Assembly (NCBI RefSeq): GCF_900106525.1
Contig: NZ_FNOG01000007.1
Coordinates: forward strand, 315,735-365,825
Length of the DNA: 50,091 nt
Direction of reading: 5' to 3'
Origin: Lysobacter enzymogenes
GTDB lineage: Bacteria; Pseudomonadota; Gammaproteobacteria; Xanthomonadales; Xanthomonadaceae
Shown: positions 26,094 through 35,097 of the stretch, piece by piece
Layout: every line of letters begins with the position of its first letter
How positions within the stretch are numbered: position 1 is the stretch's first letter
Notes under the pieces: model-generated
Database searches by the model: none
The model's input: the letters and a program-made list of their open reading frames with translations, nothing else
Told to the model about the DNA's origin: nothing
Program-made: the position numbers and the translations under genes

Positions 26094-27218
26094 ATGAAAT
26101 GCAAAATCGCGCTGGTGCGGGACGGGTCGGCGGAACCCGGATCGCGGAGCATCGACGAGGACGCGGCGCGCTGGAGCGAGATCCTGCGCGAGCGCGACGA
26201 CGCGACGATGCGGGAGGCGTTCCAGGCCTGGCAGGCGCAATCGCCGCAGCACGCGCAGGCGTACGCGCGCGCCGACGCCGCGCGCCGGCTGGCCGAGCTG
26301 TTGGCCGGCGAGCCGCAGATGCAGGACCTGCGCCGCGAAACCCTGGGGCGGGTCGCGCGCGACGCCGCCCTGCGCCGCGGCCGCCAACGCAACTGGGCGG
26401 TCGCCGCCTCGGTGATGGTGTTCGGCCTGCTCGGCGCGATCGGGCTCAACCTCGGCAATTCCTGGAAGGTGGTCGGCGACGCCCGCGATGCGCTCGCCGG
26501 CAACGTCTACCAGACCGGCGTCGGCCAGCGCGAAAGCTTCGTCCTCGCCGACGGCTCCAGCATCACCCTCAACACCGACAGCCGGGTCAGCACCCATTAC
26601 CGCGACGGTCTGCGCGCGGTCACGCTGGAACGCGGGCAGGCGCTGTTCAAGGTGGCCAAGGACCGCAGCCGGCCGTTCGTGGTCAGCGCCGGCGGCCGCC
26701 AGGTCACCGCGCTGGGCACCGAGTTCGATGTGTATCTGTCGTCGCGCGCGTTCGAAGTCACCTTGCTCGAAGGCCGGGTGACGGTGACCCGCGCCGTCAA
26801 GGCCGCGGCCGCCGCGGCCAGCGCCAAGCCCGCCGCGGGCGCGGCGGCGTCGCTGGCCGAGCTGCGCCCGGGCGAGCAGTTCGTCGCTCTGGCCAAGGCC
26901 GCGCCGCAGGTGCGCGCGGCCGATGTGCGCCGGGTGGTGAGCTGGCGCAACGGCCAGATCGTGTTCGAGAACGAACGCCTGGGCGACGCGGTGGCCGAGA
27001 TCAACCGCTATTCGCAGCGCAAGATCGTGCTGGCCGACGCGCACCTGGCCTCGCTCAAGATCAGCGGCGCGTTCAACACCGGCGACACCGGCACCTTCGT
27101 CGAAGCCTTGACCGATTACTTCCCGATCGAGCGCGACACGCTGGACAACGACGACATCGTGCTCAAGCCGCGCGCGGCCGACACCGCCGACGCGCCGGCC
27201 GCACCGATCCGCGGCTGA
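26094..27218 (+). CDS. FecR-type anti-sigma / signal-transducing membrane protein
   Basis: The 374-residue protein starts with a cytoplasmic DUF4880-like domain (about 30-85, with AFQAWQAQSPQHAQAYARAD). A single membrane helix (about 103-121) and a periplasmic FecR domain (about 140-260, with FVLADGSSITLNTDSRV and GRQVTALGTEFDVY) follow, then a C-terminal STN-like segment that contacts the receptor. The ATG at 26094 is chosen because GGAGAGG lies 10 bases upstream; the TTG at 26073 is less likely. It sits between FecI and its receptor and should hold the sigma factor until the receptor signals. Confidence 0.88.
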   Translation: MKCKIALVRDGSAEPGSRSIDEDAARWSEILRERDDATMREAFQAWQAQSPQHAQAYARADAARRLAELLAGEPQMQDLRRETLGRVARDAALRRGRQRNWAVAASVMVFGLLGAIGLNLGNSWKVVGDARDALAGNVYQTGVGQRESFVLADGSSITLNTDSRVSTHYRDGLRAVTLERGQALFKVAKDRSRPFVVSAGGRQVTALGTEFDVYLSSRAFEVTLLEGRVTVTRAVKAAAAAASAKPAAGAAASLAELRPGEQFVALAKAAPQVRAADVRRVVSWRNGQIVFENERLGDAVAEINRYSQRKIVLADAHLASLKISGAFNTGDTGTFVEALTDYFPIERDTLDNDDIVLKPRAADTADAPAAPIRG

Positions 27219-27510
27219 CCTGCGCGGCCGCCGCGCGCGCCGCGCGCAACACCGGCGGCTGCGCATCCGGCGCGGCCGCTTCCCTGCCGATCGTGCTGCG
27301 CGCGCCGCTGTGCGCGCGCGGCGCGTTCGCGCGCGCGACGAGCGCGCACGCCGCGACTGCTGCAGCGCAAAACAAAACTCGTCAGTACAACAAGTTGCGC
27401 GGCGAAATTAATCGCGATGCGAGGTTCGGGTTTCGTGCGCAGGCGCGTCTGTATCTAGGTAACCAGGCCGCGGGCACACGCGGCCGGCCATCCGAAAGAG
27501 GGGAGAACGA
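27219..27510. other. Spacer between fecR and receptor gene
   Basis: No gene is supported. The last 140 bases contain an AT-richer patch (27370-27415) and a GTATCTAGGTAACC stretch near 27450. An independent, possibly sigma-dependent promoter for the receptor is expected here but not resolved. Confidence 0.35.
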
Positions 27511-30500
27511 ATGCAATTGCGAGTTCAGAAACAGTCGTTGCTGAGCGCATCGCGACGGGCCGTGTTGTTCCTCGCGCTGTTGCCGTGCATGGCCGCCTAC
27601 GCCGGCGAGCGCTCGTCGGCGAACGCGCGCTTCGATATTCCGCAGCAGCGGCTCGACACCGCCCTGTCCGAGTACGCGCGCCAGAGCGGGACGCAATTGC
27701 TGTACGCGCCGGAACTGGCCGCCGGCAAGACCGCGCGCGCGGTGCGCGGCGAGAAGAGCAACCGCCAGGCGCTGGAAGAACTGCTCGACGGCACCGGCCT
27801 GAGCTACGCCACCAACGCCTCCGGCGCGATCTTGATCAGCAACACCGGCGCCGCCGCTGCGGCCGCCGGCTCCAGCGGCGCCGCGCCCGCCGCGCAGGAG
27901 AATCAGGGAAACGTACAAGAGGTCGCCGAGACGCAGCCGGCGGCGGCCTCCCCGCAAGCGCAAGACGACCAACAGGCGCCGGTAGCGACCGCAAACCCCG
28001 CTAAGAATCCCAACGCGACCACCCTCGACACCATCGTGGTGACCGCGCAGAAGAAGGTCGAGAACATCCAGAAGGTGCCGATCGCGATCAGCGCCTTCGG
28101 CGGCAAGGACCTGGGCGACCGCAAGATCGAAACCGGCGGCGACCTGGTCACCGCCACGCCCAACGTCACCTTCTCCAAGACCAACTTCGCCAGCTACAAC
28201 TTCCAGATCCGCGGCATCGGCACCCAGGCGCTGTCGGTGACCACCGACCCGGCGGTGGCGGTGAGCTTCAACAGTTCGCCGCTGATCCGCAACCGCCTGT
28301 TCGAGCAGGAATACCTCGACGTGGAGCGGGTGGAAGTGCTGCGCGGCCCGCAGGGCACGCTGTACGGACGCAACGCGACCGCCGGCGTGGTCAACATGAT
28401 TCCCAACCTGGCCAATCCGGACGGTTACGAGGCCAACGTCAAGGGCGAGATCGGCAATTACGATACTCGCCGCGTCACCGGCGTGGTCAACGTGCCGCTG
28501 ACCGATACCTTCGCCTTTCGCCTGGCCAGCCAGTACACCAAGCGCGACGGTTTCGATCACAACGAAGTGACCGGCCGCGACGTCAACAACCGCGATCTGC
28601 TGTCCACACGTCTGTCGTTCGCGTTCAAGCCCAGCGAGCGCTTCAACGCCAACCTGGTGTGGGAGCATTTCCAGGAGGACGACCGCCGCGCGCGCACCGG
28701 CAAGCAGCTGTGCCACAACGATCCGGGCCCGTCGCTGCTCGGTTCGACCGCAGTGTCCTCGATCGACCGAAACTACATGAGCCAGGGCTGCAGCAATGGC
28801 TCGTTGTACGACAACGGCGCGTTCGGCGTTCCCAACGGCGCCAGCATCCCGTTCGTGCTCGGCGCGCAGAGCAGCCCGGCCGGCCTGATCGCCGACGCCG
28901 ACGGCAACATCATCGACGTGGCGAGCATCATCAAGCGCGGGCTGGACCCCTATGCGGGGCTGTCGCAGTCGCACGACATGCGCAAGATCGCGACCACTTA
29001 CGATCCGCGGTTCGAGGCCAAGAACGACGTCTTCCAGTTCAACCTGGAAGCCGACGTCGGCGACCACCTGCGCCTGGTCTCGCAGACCCTGTACACCACC
29101 GACAAGTACTACTCGACCCAGGACTACGGCCGCTTCCAGTCCAACCCGATCTTCACCGACACCAACAAGCTGTACCAGTTCGGGCCCAACGGCGTGGAGC
29201 CGGCCTATGCCGCGTTCCCCAACGGCGTCTATTGCGATCCCCAGTTGGGCTGCTCGGACCGCCTGCTGATCGTCGACGCGGTCGATTCCAAAAGCCGCCA
29301 GTGGTCTCAGGAATTCCGCCTGCAATCCAGCTTCGACGGTCCGTTCAACTTCAGCGTCGGCGCCAATTACCTGGAATATAAGGTCGACGAGAGCTACTAC
29401 GTCTTCAGCAACGCCTTCACCGCGCTGGCCGACCTGTTCTTCAACGGCGTCGGCCCGGGCAACGCGCCGGGCAAGTGCCCCGCCGGCAGCGCCACCCGCG
29501 TGGATCCCAGCAGCGGGCAGGTCCTGCCGTGCGTCTATATCGATCCGAACCCGATCGGCTCGATCGACGGCCAGGGCCACAACTACTTCCGCAGCCGCAA
29601 TCTGGCCGAGACCAAGTCGGCGGCGATCTTCGGCGAAGGTTACTGGAAGCTCAGCGACACGGTGCGCCTGACCGCGGGCGTGCGCTTCACCCACGACCGT
29701 AAGATCACCACGCCGTACCCGACCCAGACCCTGCTCGGCGACTCCACGGGAACCGCCGGCGTGCCGTACTTCTGGGGTGGCTACGTCGGCTATGGTTATC
29801 CGGCATTGCCCAAGATCAGCCAGACCTGGAAGGAGCCGACCGGACGCCTGGTGCTGGACTGGTCGCCGGACCTGTCGTGGACCGACAGCACCATGTTCTA
29901 CGCCTCGGCTTCGCGCGGCTATAAGGCCGGCGGCACCAACTCGCCGGGAATCGGTGCCAATCCCGCCGCGCTGAGCTTCGAACAGCGCGATCCCGAGTTC
30001 AAGCCCGAGTACGTCAACGCGTTCGAAGTCGGTATGAAGAACGTCATGGCCGGCGGCAAGTTCATCCTCAACGGCACGCTGTTCTACAACGACTACAAGG
30101 ACTACCAGGTCTCGCAGATCCAGGACCGCGCCACCCTCAACGAGAACTTCGACGCCAAGACCTGGGGCGCCGAACTCGAAGCGGTATGGCGGCCGACCGA
30201 TGCGTTCCAGCTCAGCGGCAACGTCGGCCTGCTGCGCACCCGCATCGGCTCCAACCAGTATTCCATCGATGCGATGGACCGCACCGCCGGCAATCCGGAC
30301 TGGGTAGTGATCAAGCCGTGGTTGCAGCTGGCGTCCAACTGCATCGCGCCGCGCGAATACGTCGAGGCGGTGCTCAAGCAGACCTACCAGTACGATCCCA
30401 GCGGCTCGGCCGGCAACATCCTCAACAGCTTCTGCTCGACCAACCTGCCGTTGAACCAGGGCGGCTTCGCCGCGGGCGGTCCCTACGCAGGCGTGTATGG

Positions 30501-30921
30501 CTTCACCTACGATCCGGCCAAGGACGGCCCCAACGGCGGCGCCGGTTTCGCCAAGAACATCGGCGGCAACGAACTGCCCAACGCGCCGCACATCACCGTC
30601 AGCCTCAGCCCGCAGTACACCTTCATGACCGGCCGCGGCGACTTCACCCTGCGCGCGGACCTGTACTACCAGGGTGCGAGCTGGGCGCGGGTCTATCAGG
30701 ACAAGATCGACCGCCTGCACGATTGGGGCAACGTCAACGTCTCGCTGACCTGGCGCGACATCGAGAGCGATCTGGCGGTGCAGCTGTACGTCAAGAACGC
30801 TCTGGGCGGCAAGGCCATCACCGGCACCTTCCTCAACAGCGACGACACCGGCCTGACCAGCAATGTATTCCTGCAAGACCCGCGAATCATCGGCTTGACG
30901 GTGAGCAAGGGCTTTTTCTGA
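27511..30921 (+). CDS. TonB-dependent outer-membrane receptor with N-terminal STN signalling domain
   Basis: The 1136-residue receptor has a signal peptide (1-31), an STN domain (about 38-111), a flexible Ala/Pro/Gln linker and a TonB box around TLDTIVVTA (171-179). A plug follows with VERVEVLRGPQGTLYGRNATAGVVNM, then a 22-strand barrel ending in the terminal Phe of VSKGFF. The STN domain and its FecI-FecR partners mark it as a transducer as well as a transporter. The extracellular loops are long and the barrel resembles receptors for complex organic ligands. No Fur box was seen, so the substrate need not be iron. Confidence 0.92.
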   Translation: MQLRVQKQSLLSASRRAVLFLALLPCMAAYAGERSSANARFDIPQQRLDTALSEYARQSGTQLLYAPELAAGKTARAVRGEKSNRQALEELLDGTGLSYATNASGAILISNTGAAAAAAGSSGAAPAAQENQGNVQEVAETQPAAASPQAQDDQQAPVATANPAKNPNATTLDTIVVTAQKKVENIQKVPIAISAFGGKDLGDRKIETGGDLVTATPNVTFSKTNFASYNFQIRGIGTQALSVTTDPAVAVSFNSSPLIRNRLFEQEYLDVERVEVLRGPQGTLYGRNATAGVVNMIPNLANPDGYEANVKGEIGNYDTRRVTGVVNVPLTDTFAFRLASQYTKRDGFDHNEVTGRDVNNRDLLSTRLSFAFKPSERFNANLVWEHFQEDDRRARTGKQLCHNDPGPSLLGSTAVSSIDRNYMSQGCSNGSLYDNGAFGVPNGASIPFVLGAQSSPAGLIADADGNIIDVASIIKRGLDPYAGLSQSHDMRKIATTYDPRFEAKNDVFQFNLEADVGDHLRLVSQTLYTTDKYYSTQDYGRFQSNPIFTDTNKLYQFGPNGVEPAYAAFPNGVYCDPQLGCSDRLLIVDAVDSKSRQWSQEFRLQSSFDGPFNFSVGANYLEYKVDESYYVFSNAFTALADLFFNGVGPGNAPGKCPAGSATRVDPSSGQVLPCVYIDPNPIGSIDGQGHNYFRSRNLAETKSAAIFGEGYWKLSDTVRLTAGVRFTHDRKITTPYPTQTLLGDSTGTAGVPYFWGGYVGYGYPALPKISQTWKEPTGRLVLDWSPDLSWTDSTMFYASASRGYKAGGTNSPGIGANPAALSFEQRDPEFKPEYVNAFEVGMKNVMAGGKFILNGTLFYNDYKDYQVSQIQDRATLNENFDAKTWGAELEAVWRPTDAFQLSGNVGLLRTRIGSNQYSIDAMDRTAGNPDWVVIKPWLQLASNCIAPREYVEAVLKQTYQYDPSGSAGNILNSFCSTNLPLNQGGFAAGGPYAGVYGFTYDPAKDGPNGGAGFAKNIGGNELPNAPHITVSLSPQYTFMTGRGDFTLRADLYYQGASWARVYQDKIDRLHDWGNVNVSLTWRDIESDLAVQLYVKNALGGKAITGTFLNSDDTGLTSNVFLQDPRIIGLTVSKGFF

Positions 30922-30927
30922 TCCAAG

Positions 30928-30951
30928 GCCGCCGCCCTCGCGGGCGGCGGC
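30928..30951 (+). terminator. GC hairpin after the receptor gene
   Basis: A perfect 10-bp stem (30928-30937 with 30942-30951) with a TCGC loop lies 7 bases after the stop at 30921. No T-tract follows, so it may attenuate rather than terminate before the secreted-protein gene at 31083. Confidence 0.45.
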
Positions 30952-31082
30952 ACGCAGTCGCCTGAACGCTGCAACAGGCATTCGCAGCTCCCAGGCAGCG
31001 CAGCCACGGCGCCGCTTCATCCGTGACAGTCCGCGCGGGCCCGCACGCCCGCACACCTCGACGCCTCACAGGAGACAACGCA

Positions 31083-31667
31083 ATGTCCAAGCTCAAGTAC
31101 TCGCTTCTCGCCCTGGTTTCGGCCGCCGCGATCTGCGGCGCCAGTTCCGCCTCCGCACAGTCGTTCGAGCTGTACGACAGCGCGGCCGGCGTCTGGGTGA
31201 AGACTGGCTACGTCAGCTTCACCGGCCCGACCTCGGCCAGCTACCTCAGCATCGCGGTGCCGTGCACGGCCACCTTCGACCTGTACGTCAACAACGGCGC
31301 CGCGACGGTGATCAACGCCAAATTCACCGGTTCGGCCGCCTGCAACGGCATCGTCGCGCAGGCGCTGCCCTGGTCGATGACTCCGGGCGCCCCGGGCGGC
31401 TACACCGGTCCCAACCCGCCGTTCTCCGGTGCGCCGACCCTGCTCGCGCCGCTGACGAGCGTGGCCATCAGCGGCATCCGCATCTACATTCCGTCGCCGC
31501 TCAACGTGACCTGCCCGAGCACCACCACCACCGGCACCATCAACGGCGTGCTCGATTCGAACACCGCGAACAAGTTCGTGTTCAAGGGACCGCTGGGCCC
31601 GTGCTCGGTGCAGACGCAGAACACCTTCGCGCTGACCGCTACTTCGCCGGTGCGCGTGGTTCCCTGA
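31083..31667 (+). CDS. Secreted protein, PraB-like (alkane-oxidation activator family)
   Basis: The 194-residue product has a signal peptide (1-25) and a small, Thr/Gly/Ala-rich beta domain with four cysteines. The pattern of an early VPCTATF stretch, an NAKFTGSAACNG block and a late LNVTCPSTTTTGTING block resembles PraB-type secreted proteins known from Pseudomonas, but this family call is tentative. The ATG at 31083 follows ACAGGAGAC. It lies 160 bases after the TonB receptor and may be a secreted partner induced with it. A rho-independent terminator follows. Confidence 0.7.
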   Translation: MSKLKYSLLALVSAAAICGASSASAQSFELYDSAAGVWVKTGYVSFTGPTSASYLSIAVPCTATFDLYVNNGAATVINAKFTGSAACNGIVAQALPWSMTPGAPGGYTGPNPPFSGAPTLLAPLTSVAISGIRIYIPSPLNVTCPSTTTTGTINGVLDSNTANKFVFKGPLGPCSVQTQNTFALTATSPVRVVP

Positions 31668-31793
31668 TCGAGACAATCGACACGTTCGCCTGCGGCGTCG
31701 GCCGCCGGCCCGCCGCGCTTCATGCGTGGCGCGTGCTGGCCGCGGCCTAATCGACAACGCCGCAGGCGGCGCTGGCCGAGATGGACTTCGGCG

Positions 31794-31821
31794 AAGGGGA
31801 GGAGGCTTTCCTCCCCTTTTT
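31794..31821 (+). terminator. Rho-independent terminator
   Basis: AAGGGGAGGA pairs with TCCTCCCCTT across GGCTT and continues into T residues. It lies 127 bases after the secreted-protein stop and 70 bases before the next start, so it separates the two secreted-protein genes. Confidence 0.85.
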
Positions 31822-31891
31822 GTCCGCGGCTCTTGCGGCAAACCGCGGCGCCCCGCGAGGACCGCACCCCAAATTTCAGGAGGATTCCACA

Positions 31892-32806
31892 ATGCGCAAG
31901 ACCTCGCTCCGCACCGTCGCGCTGACGGCGGCGCTGACGCTCGCCAGCGCGTCGGCCGCCCATGCCGGCACGCCGTCGGGCCCGTATGCGATGTTCAAGT
32001 TCTGTCCGTATACCAACCCCTCGGTCGGCAGCTGCGTGGTCAACACCACCACGTCCGGCACGCTCAAGATCGGCAGCACCACGATGCCGATCGACAAGCC
32101 CATCGTCATGCAGGGCGGCATCGAGAACATCGGTCCGTCGCCGTTCTACGCCGCGGTCGGCGCGCCGACCCTGCAGGCGCCTCCGGCCAAGGTGCCCGGC
32201 GGGCTGCTGGGCATCGTCAATCCGGCGCCGAACTGGCCCGGCCCGCTGTGGACCGCGTTCTGGGCCATCGTCGGCGCGGTCAACGACGTCAGCGCGACGA
32301 TCGAACCGGTACAGGCGGTGCAGACCAACTTCGGCAACGCGCTGTTCCCGCCCACCGACGGCAGCGACCCGACCGTGGCCCGTCTGGCGGTGCGCGTGCA
32401 CCTGCAGAATCCGTTCCTGGGCGGCAGCTGCTACATCGGTTCGGCGCAGGATCCGATCGTGCTCAAGCTGCAGACCGGCACCACCGCACCGCCGCCGCCG
32501 AACCTGCCGATCTCCGGCAGCACGGGCACGGTGTACACGGTCTGGACCGACGAGCCGAACTTCATCGGCTACCTGCAAGTGGACGGCAACACCCTGGTCG
32601 ACAACTCCTTCGCCGTGCCCAAGGCCGCCGGCTGCGGCAATATCGCGCTGGGGCTGCCGATCCTGACCCCGTTGCTCGACGCGCTGGTCTCCGGCGCGGT
32701 CAACCTCAAGGTCGGCCTGCCGGCGGCCGCCGGCACCAACACCGCGATCATGAGCGGCAAGTCCTCGATCGCGGCCGCGCAATACGTACTGGACAGCGAG
32801 CAGTAA
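31892..32806 (+). CDS. Secreted protein of unknown function
   Basis: The 304-residue protein has a signal peptide (1-25, AHA-G). The mature part is Pro-, Gly-, Thr- and Val-rich with paired cysteines near both ends (FCPYT, SCVVN, SCYIG, GCGNI), suggesting an extracellular disulfide-stabilised beta protein. The ATG at 31892 follows CAGGAGG. A terminator upstream indicates its own promoter. I recognise no domain. It follows a similar-sized secreted protein, and both may belong to the same surface-associated regulon, but this is not shown by sequence. Confidence 0.75.
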   Translation: MRKTSLRTVALTAALTLASASAAHAGTPSGPYAMFKFCPYTNPSVGSCVVNTTTSGTLKIGSTTMPIDKPIVMQGGIENIGPSPFYAAVGAPTLQAPPAKVPGGLLGIVNPAPNWPGPLWTAFWAIVGAVNDVSATIEPVQAVQTNFGNALFPPTDGSDPTVARLAVRVHLQNPFLGGSCYIGSAQDPIVLKLQTGTTAPPPPNLPISGSTGTVYTVWTDEPNFIGYLQVDGNTLVDNSFAVPKAAGCGNIALGLPILTPLLDALVSGAVNLKVGLPAAAGTNTAIMSGKSSIAAAQYVLDSEQ

Positions 32807-32862
32807 GGACCATTGGCGACGACTCAGCGAACCGTGCGCGTTGCGGATGAGGGGCCGGACGC

Positions 32863-33846
32863 ATGACCGGCGCCGAATCCGTCCCGCTCAAACGCGTCCG
32901 GACCGCGGCGGCCATTGCCCTCGCTTTGGCCGCGCTCGTCGCCGTGTACCTCATGGGCCGCCATCAGGGACGAACGGCAGCCCATGAGGATGCGCAGGGT
33001 CCGGTCGCCGCCGAAGGACAGGCGGCGGCCGCCACCCTTGCGCCGGCCGCGCTCGCCGCAGCCGGCGCCGCGCCGCCGGCGGGCACGCCGCTGCGGCGTG
33101 CGTTCCCGACCCTGCAGGCGCGCGCCGACGCCGGCGACCTCGCCGCCGCGACCCGGCTCTATCGCGACCTCAACCAATGCCGCGGCTTCGCCCGCCGCGA
33201 GCGCGATGTGCGCCGCTATTCCGACGAACTGCTGGCCGCGCGCGCCAACGCCACCGACCCGCGCCAGCGCGAAACCCTGCGCGCCGGGCTGGAAGCGGCC
33301 GAGGCCAACGAACGCACGCTCGATGCGCTGCGCGCGCAATGCCAAGGCGTCGATGACGCCATGCTCGGTTCGCTCGCCGCGAACCTGCAAAAAGCTGCGC
33401 TGCTGGGCGAACCGTATGCGCGCGCCTGCTATCTGGCGCGCGGCCCCGGCTTCGACGCGGCCGCGCTGCTCGACCATCCCGAACGCATCAGCGCTTACCG
33501 CGGCACCGCGCGCGCGCTGGTCGAACGCGGCATCGCCGACGGCGACTGGCGCGTGCTTGAGCAACTGCGCGGCGCGCTCGAACCCGGCGCCGACACGCTG
33601 CTGGCCGCCGCCGTTGGCAGGGATGCCGCGCAACGCTACCGTTACCTCAAGCTGTTCCGGCTCGGCGCGCCGCCGCAGCCGGGCGTTACCGACGAGGACC
33701 TGGCGATGGCCGCGGCCAAACTCAGCCCGACCCAGCTCGCCGACGCCGAGGCGTGGGCGACGCGGACCTTCAACCAGAACTTCCACGGCCGCGCCATCGA
33801 CGCCGACGGCCCGCTGTGGGATCCGTGCGTGTTCCCGTACGAATGA
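32863..33846 (+). CDS. Membrane-anchored helical protein, first of a tandem paralogous pair
   Basis: The 327-residue protein has an N-terminal membrane helix (about 14-32), an Ala/Pro-rich tether, and an all-helical periplasmic domain. The stretch FPTLQARADAGDLAAATRLYRDLNQC looks like a Sel1/TPR-type helical repeat, followed by a conserved ARACYL...RGP..D core. The gene at 33857 encodes a clear paralogue with the same blocks in the same order. The ATG at 32863 follows GAGGGG. The C-terminus ends in a conserved W-x-P/A-C motif (WDPCVF). Function unknown. Confidence 0.75.
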   Translation: MTGAESVPLKRVRTAAAIALALAALVAVYLMGRHQGRTAAHEDAQGPVAAEGQAAAATLAPAALAAAGAAPPAGTPLRRAFPTLQARADAGDLAAATRLYRDLNQCRGFARRERDVRRYSDELLAARANATDPRQRETLRAGLEAAEANERTLDALRAQCQGVDDAMLGSLAANLQKAALLGEPYARACYLARGPGFDAAALLDHPERISAYRGTARALVERGIADGDWRVLEQLRGALEPGADTLLAAAVGRDAAQRYRYLKLFRLGAPPQPGVTDEDLAMAAAKLSPTQLADAEAWATRTFNQNFHGRAIDADGPLWDPCVFPYE

Positions 33847-33856
33847 ACACATCCGA

Positions 33857-34834
33857 ATGAACGCATCCGCTCCCGCGCGCGGCCCGCGCCGCCTGCTGCT
33901 GACGGCGGCCGCGGTTGCGGCGCTGGCGGCGATCGTCGGCGCCTACTTCGCCGGCCGCGCCGGCGCCGTGCGTCCGGATTCGCACGTGCGCGTCGCCGCC
34001 GAAGCCGCCGCGGCCGCCGAGCCCGCCGCCGAGACCTGGCCGACGCCGATCAAGGGCGGCATCCTGCCCGCGCCGAACGCGCCGCTGAAGGACCACTTCG
34101 CCCAGTTGCAGGCGCGAGCCAACGCCGGCGATGCCGCCGCCGCGACCCGGCTGGTGCGCGACCTGGACCGGTGCAACCGCCTGCGCGGCGCGCAATGGCG
34201 CAACGCCGGCGCCACCGAGGCGCTGACCAGCCGCTCCACCGAAGGCATGACCGCGGCGCAGCTGCGCACCTATCAAACCCTGCTGGAGGCGATGGAACTG
34301 CGCCAGCAGCGCGAGCGCGAAGAACGCGCCGCCTGCGCCGGCGTCGACGAGCGCATGCTCGCCAGCCTGACCGCCAACATCGCCCAGGCCGCCCGGCTCG
34401 GCGACGAACAGGCGCGCGCCTGCTACCTCGAACGCGGCCCGCTGTACGACCCGCGCAGCCTGATCCGCCAGCCCGAGGCGCTGCGCAGCTACCGCGCGAG
34501 CGCGGCGCGGCTGGTCGAGACCGGGCTCGCCGCCGGCGACTGGCGCGTGGTCGATCTGCTGCAGCGCGCCTACGAGCCGGGTTCGACCAGCCTGCTGGGC
34601 GGATTGCTCGGCGCCGACCCACTGCAGCACTACCGCTATCTCAAGCTTTACCGGCTCGGCGCCGAAGCGCACCGCGCCGCGGAGCTGGACCGGCAACTGG
34701 CCGCGGTCGCCGCCGGCCTGGCCCCGGCCCAGCGCGCGCAGGCCGACGCCTGGGCGCAGAACACCCTCGATGCCGGCTTCCGCGGCCGCTCCACCGACGG
34801 CACCGCGCCGGGCTGGGAGGCCTGCGACTTCTAG
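33857..34834 (+). CDS. Membrane-anchored helical protein, second of a tandem paralogous pair
   Basis: The 325-residue paralogue of the preceding protein starts 10 bases after its stop. Matching blocks include FAQLQARANAGDAAAATRLVRDLDRC, LASLTANIAQAARLGDEQARACYLERGP, a GDWRVVDLLQ..EPG..SLL stretch and HYRYLKLYRLGA, plus a C-terminal WEACDF like WDPCVF. A membrane helix (about 13-31) anchors it. The pair arose by tandem duplication and is surely cotranscribed. Sel1-like helical repeats usually mediate protein contacts; the partner is unknown. Confidence 0.75.
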   Translation: MNASAPARGPRRLLLTAAAVAALAAIVGAYFAGRAGAVRPDSHVRVAAEAAAAAEPAAETWPTPIKGGILPAPNAPLKDHFAQLQARANAGDAAAATRLVRDLDRCNRLRGAQWRNAGATEALTSRSTEGMTAAQLRTYQTLLEAMELRQQREREERAACAGVDERMLASLTANIAQAARLGDEQARACYLERGPLYDPRSLIRQPEALRSYRASAARLVETGLAAGDWRVVDLLQRAYEPGSTSLLGGLLGADPLQHYRYLKLYRLGAEAHRAAELDRQLAAVAAGLAPAQRAQADAWAQNTLDAGFRGRSTDGTAPGWEACDF

Positions 34835-34987
34835 CGCGGCCGCTGCTGCGCGCCCTCGTTGCGGCCTTGCGCCCGGCGTCCCGCGCCGGCCGGCGCGGCC
34901 TTGCCTGATCGCATCCATGCCCCGTGCGGCCACCGCGCGCGGCGTCCGCGTGGCCATCCGTGGAAACCAGAACTGTAAAAACTGCAA

Positions 34988-35038
34988 CAAACATCACACA
35001 AAAAAACGGATATAGTGTGACTAAGTTCAAATATTTGA
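34988..35038 (+). promoter_or_regulatory. AT-rich promoter with a perfect 12-bp palindrome before the GTPase module
   Basis: Bases 34970-35038 form an AT island in very GC-rich DNA. TATAGT (35011-35016) is a candidate -10; a -35 at 34988-34993 matches only weakly. TCAAATATTTGA (35027-35038) is a perfect palindrome near or just past the expected transcription start, a possible operator. The first gene of the operon starts 60 bases later. Confidence 0.5.
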
Positions 35039-35097
35039 CCGGGTCCGCCGCCTAACGACGTTTAGGGCCGCCGGCCGGGCACAGGAGCGGAACTCGC

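Noticed and set aside
27382-31056. 1224-codon minus-strand open frame across the TonB receptor
   Set aside because: Antisense shadow of a well-supported receptor gene; composition not protein-like.
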